Shown: positions 1 to 15,600 of the stretch, piece after piece | Layout: each line of letters begins with the position of its first letter | Numbering within the stretch: position 1 is the stretch's first letter | Assembly (NCBI RefSeq): GCF_964204645.1 | Contig: NC_134031.1 | Span: 10,518,501-10,582,500 of the forward strand | From: Tubulanus polymorphus | Taxonomy: Eukaryota; Nemertea; Palaeonemertea; Tubulaniformes; Tubulanidae | Length of the DNA stretch: 64,000 bases | Direction: 5' to 3' | Translations under genes and position numbers: made by a program | The notes under the pieces: model-generated | Told to the model about the DNA's origin: nothing | The model's input: the letters and a program-made list of their open reading frames with translations, nothing else | Database searches by the model: none

Positions 1-624
1 CGAAAAGTGGTTTACCTGACGATTTGAGCGCTTTTACGCATCGCCATTGTCGTTTTTCCCATAGGGGGAATATTTGATACGAAAACGTCTTTTCTCGCGC
101 TAAACGACGTTTTCGGGTCGAAAAGTGCTTTTCCTGACGATTTGAGCGCTTTTACGCATCGACATTGTCGTTTTTCCCATAGGGGGAATATTTGATACGA
201 AAACGTCTTTTCTCGCGCTGAACGACGTTTTCGGGTCGAAAAGTGGTTTTCCTGACGATTTGAGCCCTTTTACGCATCGCCATTGTCGTTTTTCCCATAG
301 GGGGAATATTTGATACGAAAACGTCTTTTCTCGCGCTGAACGACGTTTTCGGGTCGAAAAGTGCTTTTCCTGACGATTTGAGCGCTTTTACGCATCGACA
401 TTGTCGTTTTTCCCATAGGGGGAATATTTGATACGAAATCGTCTTTTCTCGCGCCGAACGATGTTTTCGCGTCGAAAAGTGGTCTTCCTGACGATTTGAG
501 CGCTTTTACGCATCGACATTGTCGTTTTTTCCCATAGGGGGAATATTTGATACGAAAACGTCTTTTCTCGCGCTGAACGACGTTTTCGCGTCGAAAAGTG
601 CTTTTCCTAACGATTTGAGCGCTT

Positions 625-3600
625 TTACGCATCGACATTGTCGTTTTTCCCATAGGGGGAATATTTGAAACCAAAACGTCTTTTCTCGCGCTGAACGACG
701 TTTTCGGGTCGAAAAGTGCTTTTCCTGACGATTTGAGCGCTTTTACGCATCGACATTGTCGTTTTTCCCATAGGGGGAATATTTGATACGAAACGTCTTT
801 TCTCGCGCTGAACGACGTTTTCGGGTCGAAAAGTGGTTTTCCTGACGATTTGAGCGCTTTTACGCATCGACATATTCGTTTTTCCCATAGGGGGAATATT
901 TGATACGAAAACGTCTTTTCTCGCGCTGAACGACGTTTTCGGGTCGAAAAGTGCTTTTCCTGACGATTTGAGCGCTTTTACGCATCGACATATTCGTTTT
1001 TCCCATAGGGGGAATATTTGATACGAAAACGTCTTTTCTCGCGCTGAACGACGTTTTCGGGTCGAAAAGTGCTTTTCCTGACGATTTGAGCGCTTTTACG
1101 CATCGACATTGTCGTTTTTCCCATAGGGGGAATATTTGAAACCAAAACGTCTTTTCTCGCGCTGAACGACGTTTTCGGGTCGAAAAGTGCTTTTCCTGAC
1201 GATTTGAGCGCTTTTTACGCATCGACATTGTCGTTTTTCCCATAGGGGGAATATTTGATACGAAAACGTCTTTTCTCGCGCTGAACGACGTTTTCGCGTC
1301 GAAAAGTGCTTTCCCTGACGATTTGAGCGCTTTTACGCATCGACATTGCCGTTTTTCCGATAGGGGGAATATTTGAAACGAAAACGTCTTTTCTCGCGCT
1401 GAACGACGTTTTCGGGTCGAAAAGTGCTTTTCCTGACGATTTGAGCGCTTTTACGCATCGACATTGTCGTTTTCCCATAGGGGGAATATTTGATACGAAA
1501 ACGTCTTTTCTCGCACTGAACGACGTTTTCGCGTCGAAAAGTGCTTTTCCTGACGATTTGAGCGCTTTTACGCATCGACATTGTCGTTTTTCCCATAGGG
1601 GGAATATTTGAAGCGAAAACGTCTTTTCTCGCGCTGAACGACGTTTTCGGGTCGAAAAGTGCTTTTCTTGACGATTTGAGCGCTTTTACGCATCGACATT
1701 GTCGTTTTTCCCATAGGGGGAATATTTGATACGAAAACGACTTTTCTCGCGCTGAACGACGTTTTCGGGTCGAAAAGTGGTTTTTTTTTTTGACGGTTTT
1801 TCTGACGATTTGAGCGCTTTTACGCATCGACATTGTCGTTTTTCCCATAGGGGGAATATTTGATACGAAAGCGTCCTTTCTCGCGCTGAACGATGTTTTC
1901 GGGTCGAAAAGTGCTTTTCCTGACGATTTGAGCGCTTTTACGCATCGACATTGTCGTTTTTCCCATAGGGGGAATATTTGATACGAAAACGTCTTTTCTC
2001 ACGCTGAACGACGTTTTCGGGTCGAAAAGTGGTTTTTTTCCCGACGATTTGAGCGCTTTTACGCATCGACATTGTCGTTTTTCCCAGAGGGGGAATATTT
2101 GATACGAAAACGTCTTTTCTCGCGCTGAACGACGTTTTCGCGTCGAAAAGTGCTTTTCCTGGCGATTTGAGCGCTTTTACGCATCGACATTGTCGTTTTT
2201 CCGATAGGGGGAATATTTGAAACGAAAACGTCTTTTCTCGCGCTGAACGACGTTTTCTGGTCGAAAAGTGGTTTTCCTGACGATTTGAGCGCTTTTACGC
2301 ATCGACATTGTCGTTTTTCCCATAGGGGGAATATTTGATACGAAAACGTCTTTTCTCGCGCTGAACGACGTTTTCGCGTCGAAAAGTGCTTTTCCTGACG
2401 ATTTGAGTGCTTCAACTCATCGACATTGTCGTTTTTCCCATAGGGGGAATATTTGATACGAAAACGTCTTTTCTCGCGCTGAACGACGTTTTCGCGTCGA
2501 AAAGTGCTTTTCCTGACGATTTGAGCGCTTTTACGCATCGACATTGCCGTTTTTCCGATAAGGGGAATATTTGAAACGAAAACGTCTTTTCTCGCGCTGA
2601 ACGACGTTTTCGGGTCGAAAAGTGCTTTTCCTGACGATTTGAGCGCTTTTACGCATCGCGACATTGTCGTTTTTCCCATAGGGGGTATATTTGATACGAA
2701 AACGTTTTTTTCTCGCGCTGAACGACGTTTTCGGGTCGAAAAGTGGTTTTCCTGACGATTTGAGCGCTTTTACGCATCGACATTGTCGTTTTTACCATAG
2801 GGGGGATATTTGATACGAAAACGTCTTTTCTCGCGCTGAACGACGTTTTCGGGTCGAAAAGTGCTTTTCCTGACGATTTGAGCGCTTTTACGCATCGACA
2901 TTGTCGTTTTTCCCATAGGGGGAATATTTGATACGAAAACGGGTTTTCTCGCGCTGAACGACGTTTTCGCGTCGAAAAGTGCTTTTCCTGACGATTTGAG
3001 CGCTTTTACGCCTCGACATTGTCGTTTTTTTTCCCATAGGGGGAATATTTGATACGAAAACGTCTTTTCTCGCGCTGAACGACGTTTTCCGCGTCGAAAA
3101 TTGCTTTTCCTGACGATTTGAGCGCTTTTACGCATCGACATTGTCGTTTTTCCCATAGGGGGAATATTTGATACGAAAACGTCTTTTCTCGCGCTGAACG
3201 ACGTTTTCGGGTCGAAAAGTGGTTTTCCTGACGATTTGAGCGCTTTTACGCATCGACATTGTCGTTTTTCCCATAGGGGGAATATTTGATACGAAAACGT
3301 CTTTTCTCGCGCTGAACGACGTTTTCCGCGTCGAAAAGTGCTTTTGCTGACGATTTGAACGCTTTTACGCATCGACATCGTCGTTTTTCCCATAGGGGGA
3401 ATATTTGAAACCAAAACGTCTTTTCTCGCGCTAAACGACGTTTTCGGGTCGAAAAGTGCTTTTCCTGACGATTTGAGCGCTTTTACGCATCGACATTGTC
3501 GTTTTTCCCATAGGGGGAATATTTGATACGAAAACGTCTTTTCTCGCGCTGAACGACGTTTTCGGGTCGAAAAGTGGTTTTCCTGACGATTTGAGCGCTT

Positions 3601-6600
3601 TTACGCATCGCCATTGTCGTTTTTCCCATAGGGGGAATATTTGATACGAAAACGTCTTTTCTCGCGCTGAACGACGTTTTCGGGTCGAAAAGTGCTTTTC
3701 CCGACGATTTGAGCGCTTTTACGCATCGACATTGTCGTTTTTCCGATAGGGGGAATATTTGAAACGAAAACGTCTTTTCTCGCGCTGAACGACGGTTTCG
3801 GGTCAAAAAGTGCTTTTCCTGACGATTTGAGCGCTTTTACGCATCGACATTGTCGTTTTTCCCATAGGGGGAATATTTGATACGAAAACGTCTTTTCTCG
3901 CGCTGAACGACGTTTTCGCGTCGAAAAGTGCTTTTCCTGACGATTTGAGCGCTTTTACGCATCGACATTGTCGTTTTTCCCATAGGGGGAATATTTGAAA
4001 CCAAAACGTCTTTTCTCGCGCTGAACGACGTTTTCGGGTCGAAAAGTGCTTTTCCTGACGATTTGAGCGCTTTTACGCATCGACATTGTCGTTTTTCCCA
4101 TAGGGGGAATATTTGATACGAAACGTCTTTTCTCGCGCTGAACGACGTTTTCGGGTCGAAAAGTGGTTTTCCTGACGATTTGAGCGCTTTTACGCATCGA
4201 CATATTCGTTTTTCCCATAGGGGGAATATTTGATACGAAAACGTCTTTTCTCGCGCTGAACGACGTTTTCGGGTCGAAAAGTGCTTTTCCTGACGATTTG
4301 AGCGCTTTTACGCATCGACATTGTCGTTTTTCCCATAGGGGGAATATTTGAAACCAAAACGTCTTTTCTCGCGCTGAACGACGTTTTCGGGTCGAAAAGT
4401 GCTTTTCCTGACGATTTGAGCGCTTTTACGCATCGACATTGTCGTTTTTCCCATAGGGGGAATATTTGATACGAAAACGTCTTTTCTCGCGCTGAACGAC
4501 GTTTTCGCGTCGAAAAGTGCTTTCCCTGACGATTTGAGCGCTTTTACGCATCGACATTGCCGTTTTTCCGATAGGGGGAATATTTGAAACGAAAACGTCT
4601 TTTCTCGCGCTGAACGACGTTTTCGGGTCGAAAAGTGCTTTTCCTGACGATTTGAGCGCTTTTACGCATCGACATTGTCGTTTTCCCATAGGGGGAATAT
4701 TTGATACGAAAACGTCTTTTCTCGCACTGAACGACGTTTTCGCGTCGAAAAGTGCTTTTCCTGACGATTTGAGCGCTTTTACGCATCGACATTGTCGTTT
4801 TTCCCATAGGGGGAATATTTGAAGCGAAAACGTCTTTTCTCGCGCTGAACGACGTTTTCGGGTCGAAAAGTGCTTTTCTTGACGATTTGAGCGCTTTTAC
4901 GCATCGACATTGTCGTTTTTCCCATAGGGGGAATATTTGATACGAAAACGACTTTTCTCGCGCTGAACGACGTTTTCGGGTCGAAAAGTGGTTTTCCTGA
5001 CGATTTGAGCGCTTTTACGCATCGACATTGTCGTTTTTCCCATAGGGGGAATATTTGATACGAAAGCGTCCTTTCTCGCGCTGAACGATGTTTTCGGGTC
5101 GAAAAGTGCTTTTCCTGACGATTTGAGCGCTTTTACGCATCGACATTGTCGTTTTTCCCATAGGGGGAATATTTGATACGAAAACGTCTTTTCTCACGCT
5201 GAACGACGTTTTCGGGTCGAAAAGTGGTTTTTTTCCCGACGATTTGAGCGCTTTTACGCATCGACATTGTCGTTTTTCCCAGAGGGGGAATATTTGATTC
5301 GAAAACGTCTTTTCTCGCGCTGAACGACGTTTTCGCGTCGAAAAGTGCTTTTCCTGGCGATTTGAGCGCTTTTACGCATCGACATTGTCGTTTTTCCGAT
5401 AGGGGGAATATTTGAAACGAAAACGTCTTTTCTCGCGCTGAACGACGTTTTCTGGTCGAAAAGTGGTTTTCCTGACGATTTGAGCGCTTTTACGCATCGA
5501 CATTGTCGTTTTTCCCATAGGGGGAATATTTGATACGAAAACGTCTTTTCTCGCGCTGAACGACGTTTTCCGCGTCGAAAAGTGCTTTTCCTGACGATTT
5601 GAGTGCTTCAACTCATCGACATTGTCGTTTTTCCCATAGGGGGAATATTTGATACGAAAACGTCTTTTCTCGCGCTGAACGACGTTTTCGCGTCGAAAAG
5701 TGCTTTTCCTGACGATTTGAGCGCTTTTACGCATCGACATTGCCGTTTTTCCGATAAGGGGAATATTTGAAACGAAAACGTCTTTTCTCGCGCTGAACGA
5801 CGTTTTCGGGTCGAAAAGTGCTTTTCCTGACGATTTGAGCGCTTTTACGCATCGCGACATTGTCGTTTTTCCCATAGGGGGTATATTTGATACGAAAACG
5901 TTTTTTTCTCGCGCTGAACGACGTTTTCGGGTCGAAAAGTGCTTTTCCTGACGATTTGAGCGCTTTTACGCATCGACATTGTCGTTTTTACCATAGGGGG
6001 GATATTTGATACGAAAACGTCTTTTCTCGCGCTGAACGACGTTTTCGGGTCGAAAAGTGCTTTTCCTGACGATTTGAGCGCTTTTACGCATCGACATTGT
6101 CGTTTTTCCCATAGGGGGAATATTTGATACGAAAACGGGTTTTCTCGCGCTGAACGACGTTTTCGCGTCGAAAAGTGCTTTTCCTGACGATTTGAGCGCT
6201 TTTACGCCTCGACATTGTCGTTTTTTTTCCCATAGGGGGAATATTTGATACGAAAACGTCTTTTCTCGCGCTGAACGACGTTTTCGCGTCGAAAATTGCT
6301 TTTCCTGACGATTTGAGCGCTTTTACGCATCGACATTGTCGTTTTTCCCATAGGGGGAATATTTGATACGAAAACGTCTTTTCTCGCGCTGAACGACGTT
6401 TTCGGGTCGAAAAGTGGTTTTCCTGACGATTTGAGCGCTTTTACGCATCGACATTGTCGTTTTTCCCATAGGGGGAATATTTGATACGAAAACGTCTTTT
6501 GTCGCGCTGAACGACGTTTTCGCGTCGAAAAGTGCTTTTCCTGACGATTTGAACGCTTTTACGCATCGACATCGTCGTTTTTCCCATAGGGGGAATATTT

Positions 6601-7000
6601 GAAACCAAAACGTCTTTTCTCGCGCTAAACGACGTTTTCGGGTCGAAAAGTGCTTTTCCTGACGATTTGAGCGCTTTTACGCATCGACATTGTCGTTTTT
6701 CCCATAGGGGGAATATTTGATACGAAAACGTCTTTTCTCGCGCTGAACGACGTTTTCGGGTCGAAAAGTGGTTTTCCTGACGATTTGAGCGCTTTTACGC
6801 ATCGCCATTGTCGTTTTTCCCATAGGGGGAATATTTGATACGAAAACGTCTTTTCTCGCGCTGAACGACGTTTTCGGGTCGAAAAGTGCTTTTCCCGACG
6901 ATTTGAGCGCTTTTACGCATCGACATTGTCGTTTTTCCGATAGGGGGAATATTTGAAACGAAAACGTCTTTTCTCGCGCTGAACGACGGTTTCGGGTCAA
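625..7000. repeat. Higher-order repeat pair, about 3.19 kb offset
   Basis: Blocks of monomers recur with the same private variants. The segment at 1820-3806 reappears at 5015-7000 (offset 3194-3195 bp, 27 monomers), including the rare variant TTCAACTC near 2410 and 5606. The segment starting at 625 reappears at 3955 with offset 3330. The extra 135 bases are one additional monomer (near 960-1080) plus a 17-bp insertion around 1790-1805 in the first copy. Confidence 0.85.
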
Positions 7001-9630
7001 AAAGTGCTTTTCCTGACGATTTGAGCGCTTTTACGCATCGACATTGTCGTTTTTCCCATAGGGGGAATATTTGTGCGAAAACGTCTTTTCTCGCGCTGAA
7101 CGACGTTTTCGCGTCGAAAAGTGCTTTTCCTGACGATTTGAGCGCTTTTACGCATCGACATTGTCGTTTTTCCCATAGGGGGAATATTTGAAACCAAAAC
7201 GTCTTTTCTCGCGCTGAACGACGTTTTCGGGTCGAAAAGTGCTTTTCCTGACGATTTGAGCGCTTTTACGCATCGACATTGTCGTTTTTCCCATAGGGGG
7301 AATATTTGATACGAAACGTCTTTTCTCGCGCTGAACGACGTTTTCGGGTCGAAAAGTGGTTTTCCTGACGATTTGAGCGCTTTTACGCATCGACATATTC
7401 GTTTTTCCCATAGGGGGAATATTTGATACGAAAACGTCTTTTCTCGCGCTGAACGACGTTTTCGGGTCGAAAAGTGCTTTTCCTGACGATTTGAGCGCTT
7501 TTACGCATCGACATATTCGTTTTTCCCATAGGGGGAATATTTGATACGAAAACGTCTTTTCTCGCGCTGAACGACGTTTTCGGGTCGAAAAGTGCTTTTC
7601 CTGACGATTTGAGCGCTTTTACGCATCGACATTGTCGTTTTTCCCATAGGGGGAATATTTGAAACCAAAACGTCTTTTCTCCGCGCTGAACGACGTTTTC
7701 GGGTCGAAAAGTGCTTTTCCTGACGATTTGAGCGCTTTTACGCATCGACATTGTCGTTTTTCCCATAGGGGGAATATTTGATACGAAACGTCTTTTCTCG
7801 CGCTGAACGACGTTTTCGGGTCGAAAAGTGGTTTTCCTGACGATTTGAGCGCTTTTACGCATCGACATATTCGTTTTTCCCATAGGGGGAATATTTGATA
7901 CGAAAACGTCTTTTCTCGCGCTGAACGACGTTTTCGGGTCGAAAAGTGCTTTTCCTGACGATTTGAGCGCTTTTACGCATCGACATTGTCGTTTTTCCCA
8001 TAGGGGGAATATTTGATACGAAAACGTCTTTTCTCGCGCTGAACGACGTTTTCGGGTCGAAAAGTGCTTTTCCTGACGATTTGAGCGCTTTTACGCATCG
8101 ACATTGTCGTTTTTCCCATAGGGGGAATATTTGATACGAAAACGTCTTTTCTCGCGCTGAACGACGTTTTCGCGTCGAAAAGTGGTTTTCCCGACGATTT
8201 GAGCGCTTTTACGCATCGACATTGTCGTTTTTCCCATAGGGGGAATATTTGATACGAAAACGTCTTTTCTTGCGCTGAACGACGTTTTTGCGTCGAAAAG
8301 TGCTTTTCCTGGCGATTTGAGCGCTTTTACGCATCGACATTGTCGTTTTTCCGATAGGGGGAATATTTGAAACGAAAACGTCTTTTCTCGCGCTGAACGA
8401 CGTTTTCGCGTCGAAAAGTGCTTTTCCTGACGATTTGAGCGCTTTTACGCATCGAAATTGTCGTTTTTCCCATAGGGGGAATATCTGATTCGAAAACGTC
8501 TTTTCTCGCGCTGAACGACGTTTTCGGGTCGGAAAGTGCTTTTTTTGACGATTTGAGCGCTTTTTCGCATCGACATTGTCGTTTTTCCCATAGGGGGAAT
8601 ATTTGATACGAAAACGGGTTTTCTCGCGCTGAACGACGTTTTCGCGTCGAAAAGTGCTTTTCCTGACGATTTGAGCGCTTTTACGCATCGAAATTGTCGT
8701 TTATCCCATAGGGGGAATATTTGATACGAAAACGTCTTTTCTCGCGCTGAACGACGTTTTCGCGTCGAAAAGTGCTTTTCCTGACGATTTGAGCGCTTTT
8801 ACGCATCGACATTGTCGTTTTTCCCATAGGGGGAATATTTGATACGAAAACGTCTTTTCTCGCGCTGAACGACGTTTTCGCGTCGAAAAGTGCTTTTCCT
8901 GACGATTTGAGCGCTTTTACGCATCGACATTGTCGTTTTTCCCATTGGGGGAATATTTGATACGAAAACGTCTTTTCTCGCGCTGAACGACGTTTTCGGG
9001 TCGAAAAGTGCTTTTCCTGACGATTTGAGCGCTTTTACGCATCGACATTGTCGTTTTTCCCATAGGGGGAATATTTGATACGAAAACGTCTTTTCTCGCG
9101 CTGAACGACGTTTTCGTATCGAAAAGTGCTTTTCCTGACGATTTGAGCGCTTTTACGCATCGACATTGTCGTTTTTCCCATAGGGGGAATATTTGATACG
9201 AAAACGGGTTTTCTCGCGCTGAACGACGTTTTCGCGTCGAAAAGTGCTTTTCCTGACGATTTGAGCGCTTTTACGCATCGAAATTGTCGTTTTTCCCATA
9301 GGGGGAATATTTGATACGAAAACGTCTTTTCTCGCGCTGAACGACGTTTTCCGCGTCGAAAAGTGCTTTTCCTGACGATTTGAGCGCTTTTACGCATCGA
9401 CATTGTCGTTTTTTTTTCCCATAGGGGGAATATTTGATACGAAAACGTCTTTTCTCGCGCTGAACGACGTTTTCGCGTCGAAAATTGCTTTTCCTGACGA
9501 TTTGAGCGCTTTTACGCATCGACATTGTCGTTTTTCCCATAGGGGGAATATTTGATACGAAAACGTCTTTTCTCGCGCTTAACGACGTTTTCGGGTCGAA
9601 AAGTGGTTTTCCTGACGATTTGAGCGCTTT

Positions 9631-12600
9631 TACACATCGACATTGTCGTTTTTCCCATAGGGGGAATATTTGATACGAAAACGTCTTTTCTCGCGCTGAA
9701 CGACGTTTTCGGGTCGAAAAGTGCTTTTCCTGACGATTTGAGCGCTTTTACGCATCGACATTGTCGTTTTTCCCATAGGGGGAATATTTGATACGAAAAC
9801 GTCTTTTCTCGCGCTGAACGACGTTTTCGGGTCGAAAAGTGCTTTTCCCGACGATTTGAGCGCTTTTACGCATCGACATTGTCGTTTTTCCGATAGGGGG
9901 AATATTTTTTGAAACGAAAACGTCTTTTCTCGCGCTGAACGACGTTTTCGGGTCAAAAAGTGCTTTTCCTGACGATTTGAGCGCTTTTACGCATCGACAT
10001 TGTCGTTTTTCCCATAGGGGGAATATTTGATACGAAAACGTCTTTTCTCGCGCTGAACGACGTTTTCGGCGTCGAAAAGTGCTTTTCCTGACGATTTGAG
10101 CGCTTTTACGCATCGACATTGTCGTTTTTCCATAGGGGGAATATTTGAAACCAAAACGTCTTTTCTCGCGCTGAACGACGTTTTCGGGTCGAAAAGTGCT
10201 TTTCCTGACGATTTGAGCGCTTTTACGCATCGACATTGTCGTTTTCCCATAGGGGGAATATTTGATACGAAACGTCTTTTCTCGCGCTGAACGACGTTTT
10301 CGGGTCGAAAAGTGGTTTTCCTGACGATTTGAGCGCTTTTACGCATCGACATATTCGTTTTTCCCATAGGGGGAATATTTGATACGAAAACGTCTTTTCT
10401 CGCGCTGAACGACGTTTTCGGGTCGAAAAGTGCTTTTCCTGACGATTTGAGCGCTTTTACGCATCGACATATTCGTTTTTCCCATAGGGGGAATATTTGA
10501 TACGAAAACGTCTTTTCTCGCGCTGAACGACGTTTTCGGGTCGAAAAGTGCTTTTCCTGACGATTTGAGCGCTTTTACGCATCGACATTGTCGTTTTTCC
10601 CATAGGGGGAATATTTGAAACCAAAACGTCTTTTCTCGCGCTGAACGACGTTTTCGGGTCGAAAAGTGCTTTTCCTGACGATTTGAGCGCTTTAACGCAT
10701 CGACATTGTCGTTTTTCCCATAGGGGGAATATTTGATACGAAACGTCTTTTCTCGCGCTGAACGACGTTTTCGGGTCGAAAAGTGGTTTTCCTGACGATT
10801 TGAGCGCTTTTACGCATCGACATATTCGTTTTTCCCATAGGGGGAATATTTGATACGAAAACGTCTTTTCTCGCGCTGAACGACGTTTTCGGGTCGGAAA
10901 AGTGCTTTTCCTGACGATTTGAGCGCTTTTACGCATCGACATTGTCGTTTTTCCATAGGGGGAATATTTGATACGAAAACGTCTTTTCTCGCGCTGAACG
11001 ACGTTTTCGGGTCGAAAAGTGCTTTTCCTGACGATTTGAGCGCTTTTACGCATCGACATTGTCGTTTTTCCCATAGGGGGAATATTTGATACGAAAACGT
11101 CTTTTCTCGCGCTGAACGACGTTTTCGGGTCGAAAAGTGGTTTTCCCGACGATTTGAGCGCTTTACGCATCGACATTGTCGTTTTTCCCATAGGGGGAAT
11201 ATTTGATACGAAAACGTCTTTTCTTGCGCTGAACGACGTTTTTGCGTCGAAAAGTGCTTTTCCTGGCGATTTGAGCGCTTTTACGCATCGACATTGTCGT
11301 TTTTCCGATAGGGGGAATATTTGAAACGAAAACGTCTTTTCTCGCGCTGAACGACGTTTTCGGGTCGAAAAGTGCTTTTCCTGACGATTTGAGCGCTTTT
11401 ACGCATCGACATTGTCGTTTTTCCCATAGGGGGAATATTTGATACGAAAACGTCTTTTCTCGCGGCTGAACGACGTTTTCGCATCGAAAAGTGCTTTTCC
11501 TGACGATTTGAGCGCTTTTACGCATCGACATTGTCGTTTTTCCCATAGGGGAATATTTGATACGAAAACGGGTTTTCTCGCGCTGAACGACGTTTTCGCG
11601 TCGAAAAGTGCTTTTCCTGACGATTTGAGCGCTTTTACGCATCGAAATTGTCGTTTTTCCCATAGGGGGAATATTTGATACGAAAACGTCTTTTCTCGCG
11701 CTGAACGACGTTTTCGGGTCGAAAAGTGCTTTTCCTGACGATTTGAGCGCTTTTACGCATCGACATTGTCGTTTTTCCCATAGGGGGAATATTTGATACG
11801 AAAACGTCTTTTCTCGCGCTGAACGACGTTTTCGGGTCGAAAAGTGCTTTTCCTGACGATTTGAGCGCTTTTACGCATCGACATTGTCGTTTTTCCCATA
11901 GGGGGAATATTTGATACGAAAACGTCTTTTCTCGCGCTGAACGACGTTTTCGGGTCGAAAAGTGGTTTTCCCGACGATTTGAGCGCTTTTACGCATCGAC
12001 ATTGTCGTTTTTCCCATAGGGGGAATATTTGATACGAAAACGTCTTTTCTTGCGCTGAACGACGTTTTTGCGTCGAAAAGTGCTTTTCCTGGCGATTTGA
12101 GCGCTTTTACGCATCGACATTGTCGTTTTTCCGATAGGGGGAATATTTGAAACGAAAACGTCTTTTCTCGCGCTGAACGACGTTTTCGGGTCGAAAAGTG
12201 CTTTTCCTGACGATTTGAGCGCTTTTACGCATCGACATTGTCGTTTTTCCCATAGGGGGAATATTTGATACGAAACGTCTTTTCTCGCGCTGAACGACGT
12301 TTTCGCATCGAAAAGTGCTTTTCCTGACGATTTGAGCGCTTTTACGCATCGACATTGTCGTTTTTCCCATAGGGGGAATATTTGATACGAAAACGGGTTT
12401 TCTCGCGCTGAACGACGTTTTCGCGTCGAAAAGTGCTTTTCCTGACGATTTGAGCGCTTTTACGCATCGAAATTGTCGTTTTTCCCATAGGGGGAATATT
12501 TGATACGAAAACGTCTTTTCTCGCGCTGAACGACGTTTTCGCGTCGAAAAGTGCTTTTCCTGACGATTTGAGCGCTTTTACGCATCGACATTGTCGTTTT

Positions 12601-15600
12601 TTTTTTCCCATAGGGGGAATATTTGATACGAAAACGTCTTTTCTCGCGCTGAACGACGTTTTCGCGTCGAAAATTGCTTTTCCTGACGATTTGAGCGCTT
12701 TTACGCATCGACATTGTCGTTTTTCCCATAGGGGGAATATTTGATACGAAAACGTCTTTTCTCGCGCTTAACGACGTTTTCGGGTCGAAAAGTGGTTTTC
12801 CTGACGATTTGAGCGCTTTTACACATCGACATTGTCGTTTTTCCCATAGGGGGAATATTTGATACGAAAACGTCTTTTCTCGCGCTGAACGACGTTTTCG
12901 GGTCGAAAAGTGCTTTTCCTGACGATTTGAGCGCTTTTACGCATCGACATTGTCGTTTTTCCCATAGGGGGAATATTTGATACGAAAACGTCTTTTCTCG
13001 CGCTGAACGACCGTTTTCGGGTCGAAAAGTGCTTTTCCCGATGATTTGAGCGCTTTACGCATCGACATTGTCGTTTTTCCGATAGGGGGAATATTTGAAA
13101 CGAAAACGTCTTTTCTCGCGCTGAACGACGTTTTCGGGTCAAAAAGTGCTTTTCCTGACGATTTGAGCGCTTTTACGCATCGACATTGTCGTTTTTCCCA
13201 TAGGGGGAATATTTGATACGAAAACGTCTTTCTCGCGCTGAACGACGTTTTCGCGTCGAAAAGTGCTTTTCCTGACGATTTGAGCGCTTTTACGCATCGA
13301 CATTGTCGTTTTTCCCATAGGGGAATATTTGAAACCAAAACGTCTTTTCTCGCGCTGAACGACGTTTTCGGGTCGAAAAGTGCTTTTCCTGACGATTTGA
13401 GCGCTTTTACGCATCGACATTGTCGTTTTTCCCATAGGGGGAATATTTGATACGAAACGTCTTTTCTCGCGCTGAACGACGTTTTCGGGTCGAAAAGTGG
13501 TTTTCCTGACGATTTGAGCGCTTTTACGCATCGACATATTCGTTTTTCCCATAGGGGGAATATTTGATACGAAAACGTCTTTTCTCGCGCTGAACGACGT
13601 TTTCGGGTCGAAAAGTGCTTTTCCTGACGATTTGAGCGCTTTTACGCATCGACATATTCGTTTTTCCCATAGGGGGAATATTTGATACGAAAACGTCTTT
13701 TCTCGCGCTGAACGACGTTTTCGGGTCGAAAAGTGCTTTTCCTGACGATTTGAGCGCTTTTACGCATCGACATTGTCGTTTTTCCCATAGGGGGAATATT
13801 TGAAACCAAAACGTCTTTTCTCGCCCTGAACGACGTTTTCGGGTCGAAAAGTGCTTTTCCTGACGATTTGAGCGCTTTTACGCATCGACATTGTCGTTTT
13901 TCCCATAGGGGGAATATTTGATACGAAACGTCTTTTCTCGAGCTGAACGACGTTTTCGGGTCGAAAAGTGGTTTTCCTGACGATTTGAGCGCTTTTACGC
14001 GTCGACATATTCGTTTTTCCCATAGGGGGAATATTTGATACGAAAACGTCTTTTCTCGCGCTGAACGACGTTTTCGGGTCGAAAAGTGCTTTTCCTGACG
14101 ATTTGAGCGCTTTTACGCATCGACATTGTCGTTTTTCCCATAGGGGGAATATTTGATACGAAAACGTCTTTTCTCGCGCTGAACGACGTTTTCGGGTCGA
14201 AAAGTGCTTTTCCTGACGATTTGAGCGCTTTTACGCATCGACATTGTCGTTTTTCCCATAGGGGGAATATTTGATACGAAAACGTCTTTTCTCGCGCTGA
14301 ACGACGTTTTCGGGTCGAAAAGTGGTTTTCCCGACGATTTGAGCGCTTTTACGCATCGACATTGTCGTTTTTCCCATAGGGGGAATATTTGATACGAAAA
14401 CGTCTTTTCTTGCGCTGAACGACGTTTTTGCGTCGAAAAGTGCTTTTCCTGGCGATTTGAGCGCTTTTACGCATCGACATTGTCGTTTTTCCGATAGGGG
14501 GAATATTTGAAACGAAAACGTCTTTTCTCGCGCTGAACGACGTTTTCGGGTCGAAAAGTGGTTTTCCTGACGATTTGAGCGCTTTTACGCATCGACATTG
14601 TCGTTTTTCCCGTAGGGGGAATATTTGATACGAAAACGTCTTTTCTCGCGCTGAACGACGTTTTCGGGTCGAAAAGTGCTTTTCCTGACGATTTGAGCGC
14701 TTTTACGCATCGACATAGTCGTTTTTCCGATAGGGGGAATATTTGAAACGAAAACGTCTTTTCTCGCGCTGAACGACGTTTTCGCGTCGAAAAGTGCTTT
14801 TCCTGACGATTTGAGCGCTTTTACGCATCGAAATTGTCGTTTTTCCCATAGGGGGAATATCTGATACGAAAACGTCTTTTCTCGCGCTGAACGACGTTTT
14901 CGGGTCGGAAAGTGCTTTTTTTGACGATTTGAGCGCTTTTTCGCATCGACATTGTCGTTTTTCCCATAGGGGGAATATTTGATACGAAAACGGGTTTTCT
15001 CGCGCTGAACGACGTTTTCGCGTCGAAAAGTGCTTTTCCTGACGATTTGAGCGCTTTTACGCATCGAAATTGTCGTTTATCCCATAGGGGGAATATTTGA
15101 TACGAAAACGTCTTTTCTCGCGCTGAACGACGTTTTCGCGTCGAAAAGTGCTTTTCCTGACGATTTGAGCGCTTTTACGCATCGACATTGTCGTTTTTCC
15201 CATAGGGGGAATATTTGATACGAAAACGTCTTTTCTCGCGCTGAACGACGTTTTCGGGTCGAAAAGTGCTTTTCCTGACGATTTGAGCGCTTTTACGCAT
15301 CGACATTGTCGTTTTTCCCATAGGGGGAATATTTGATACGAAAACGTCTTTTCTCGCGCTGAACGACGTTTTCGGGTCGAAAAGTGCTTTTCCTGACGAT
15401 TTGAGCGCTTTTACGCATCGACATTGTCGTTTTTCCCATAGGGGGAATATTTGATACGAAAACGTCTTTTCTCGCGCTGAACGACGTTTTCGCATCGAAA
15501 AGTGCTTTTCCTGACGATTTGAGCGCTTTTACGCATCGACATTGTCGTTTTTCCCATAGGGGGAATATTTGATACGAAAACGGGTTTTCTCGCGCTGAAC

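Noticed and set aside
100-130. CENP-B box in the satellite
   Set aside because: The TTTCGGGTCGAAAAG region has TTCG and CGGG words, but the spacing does not fit the CENP-B box pattern on either strand.
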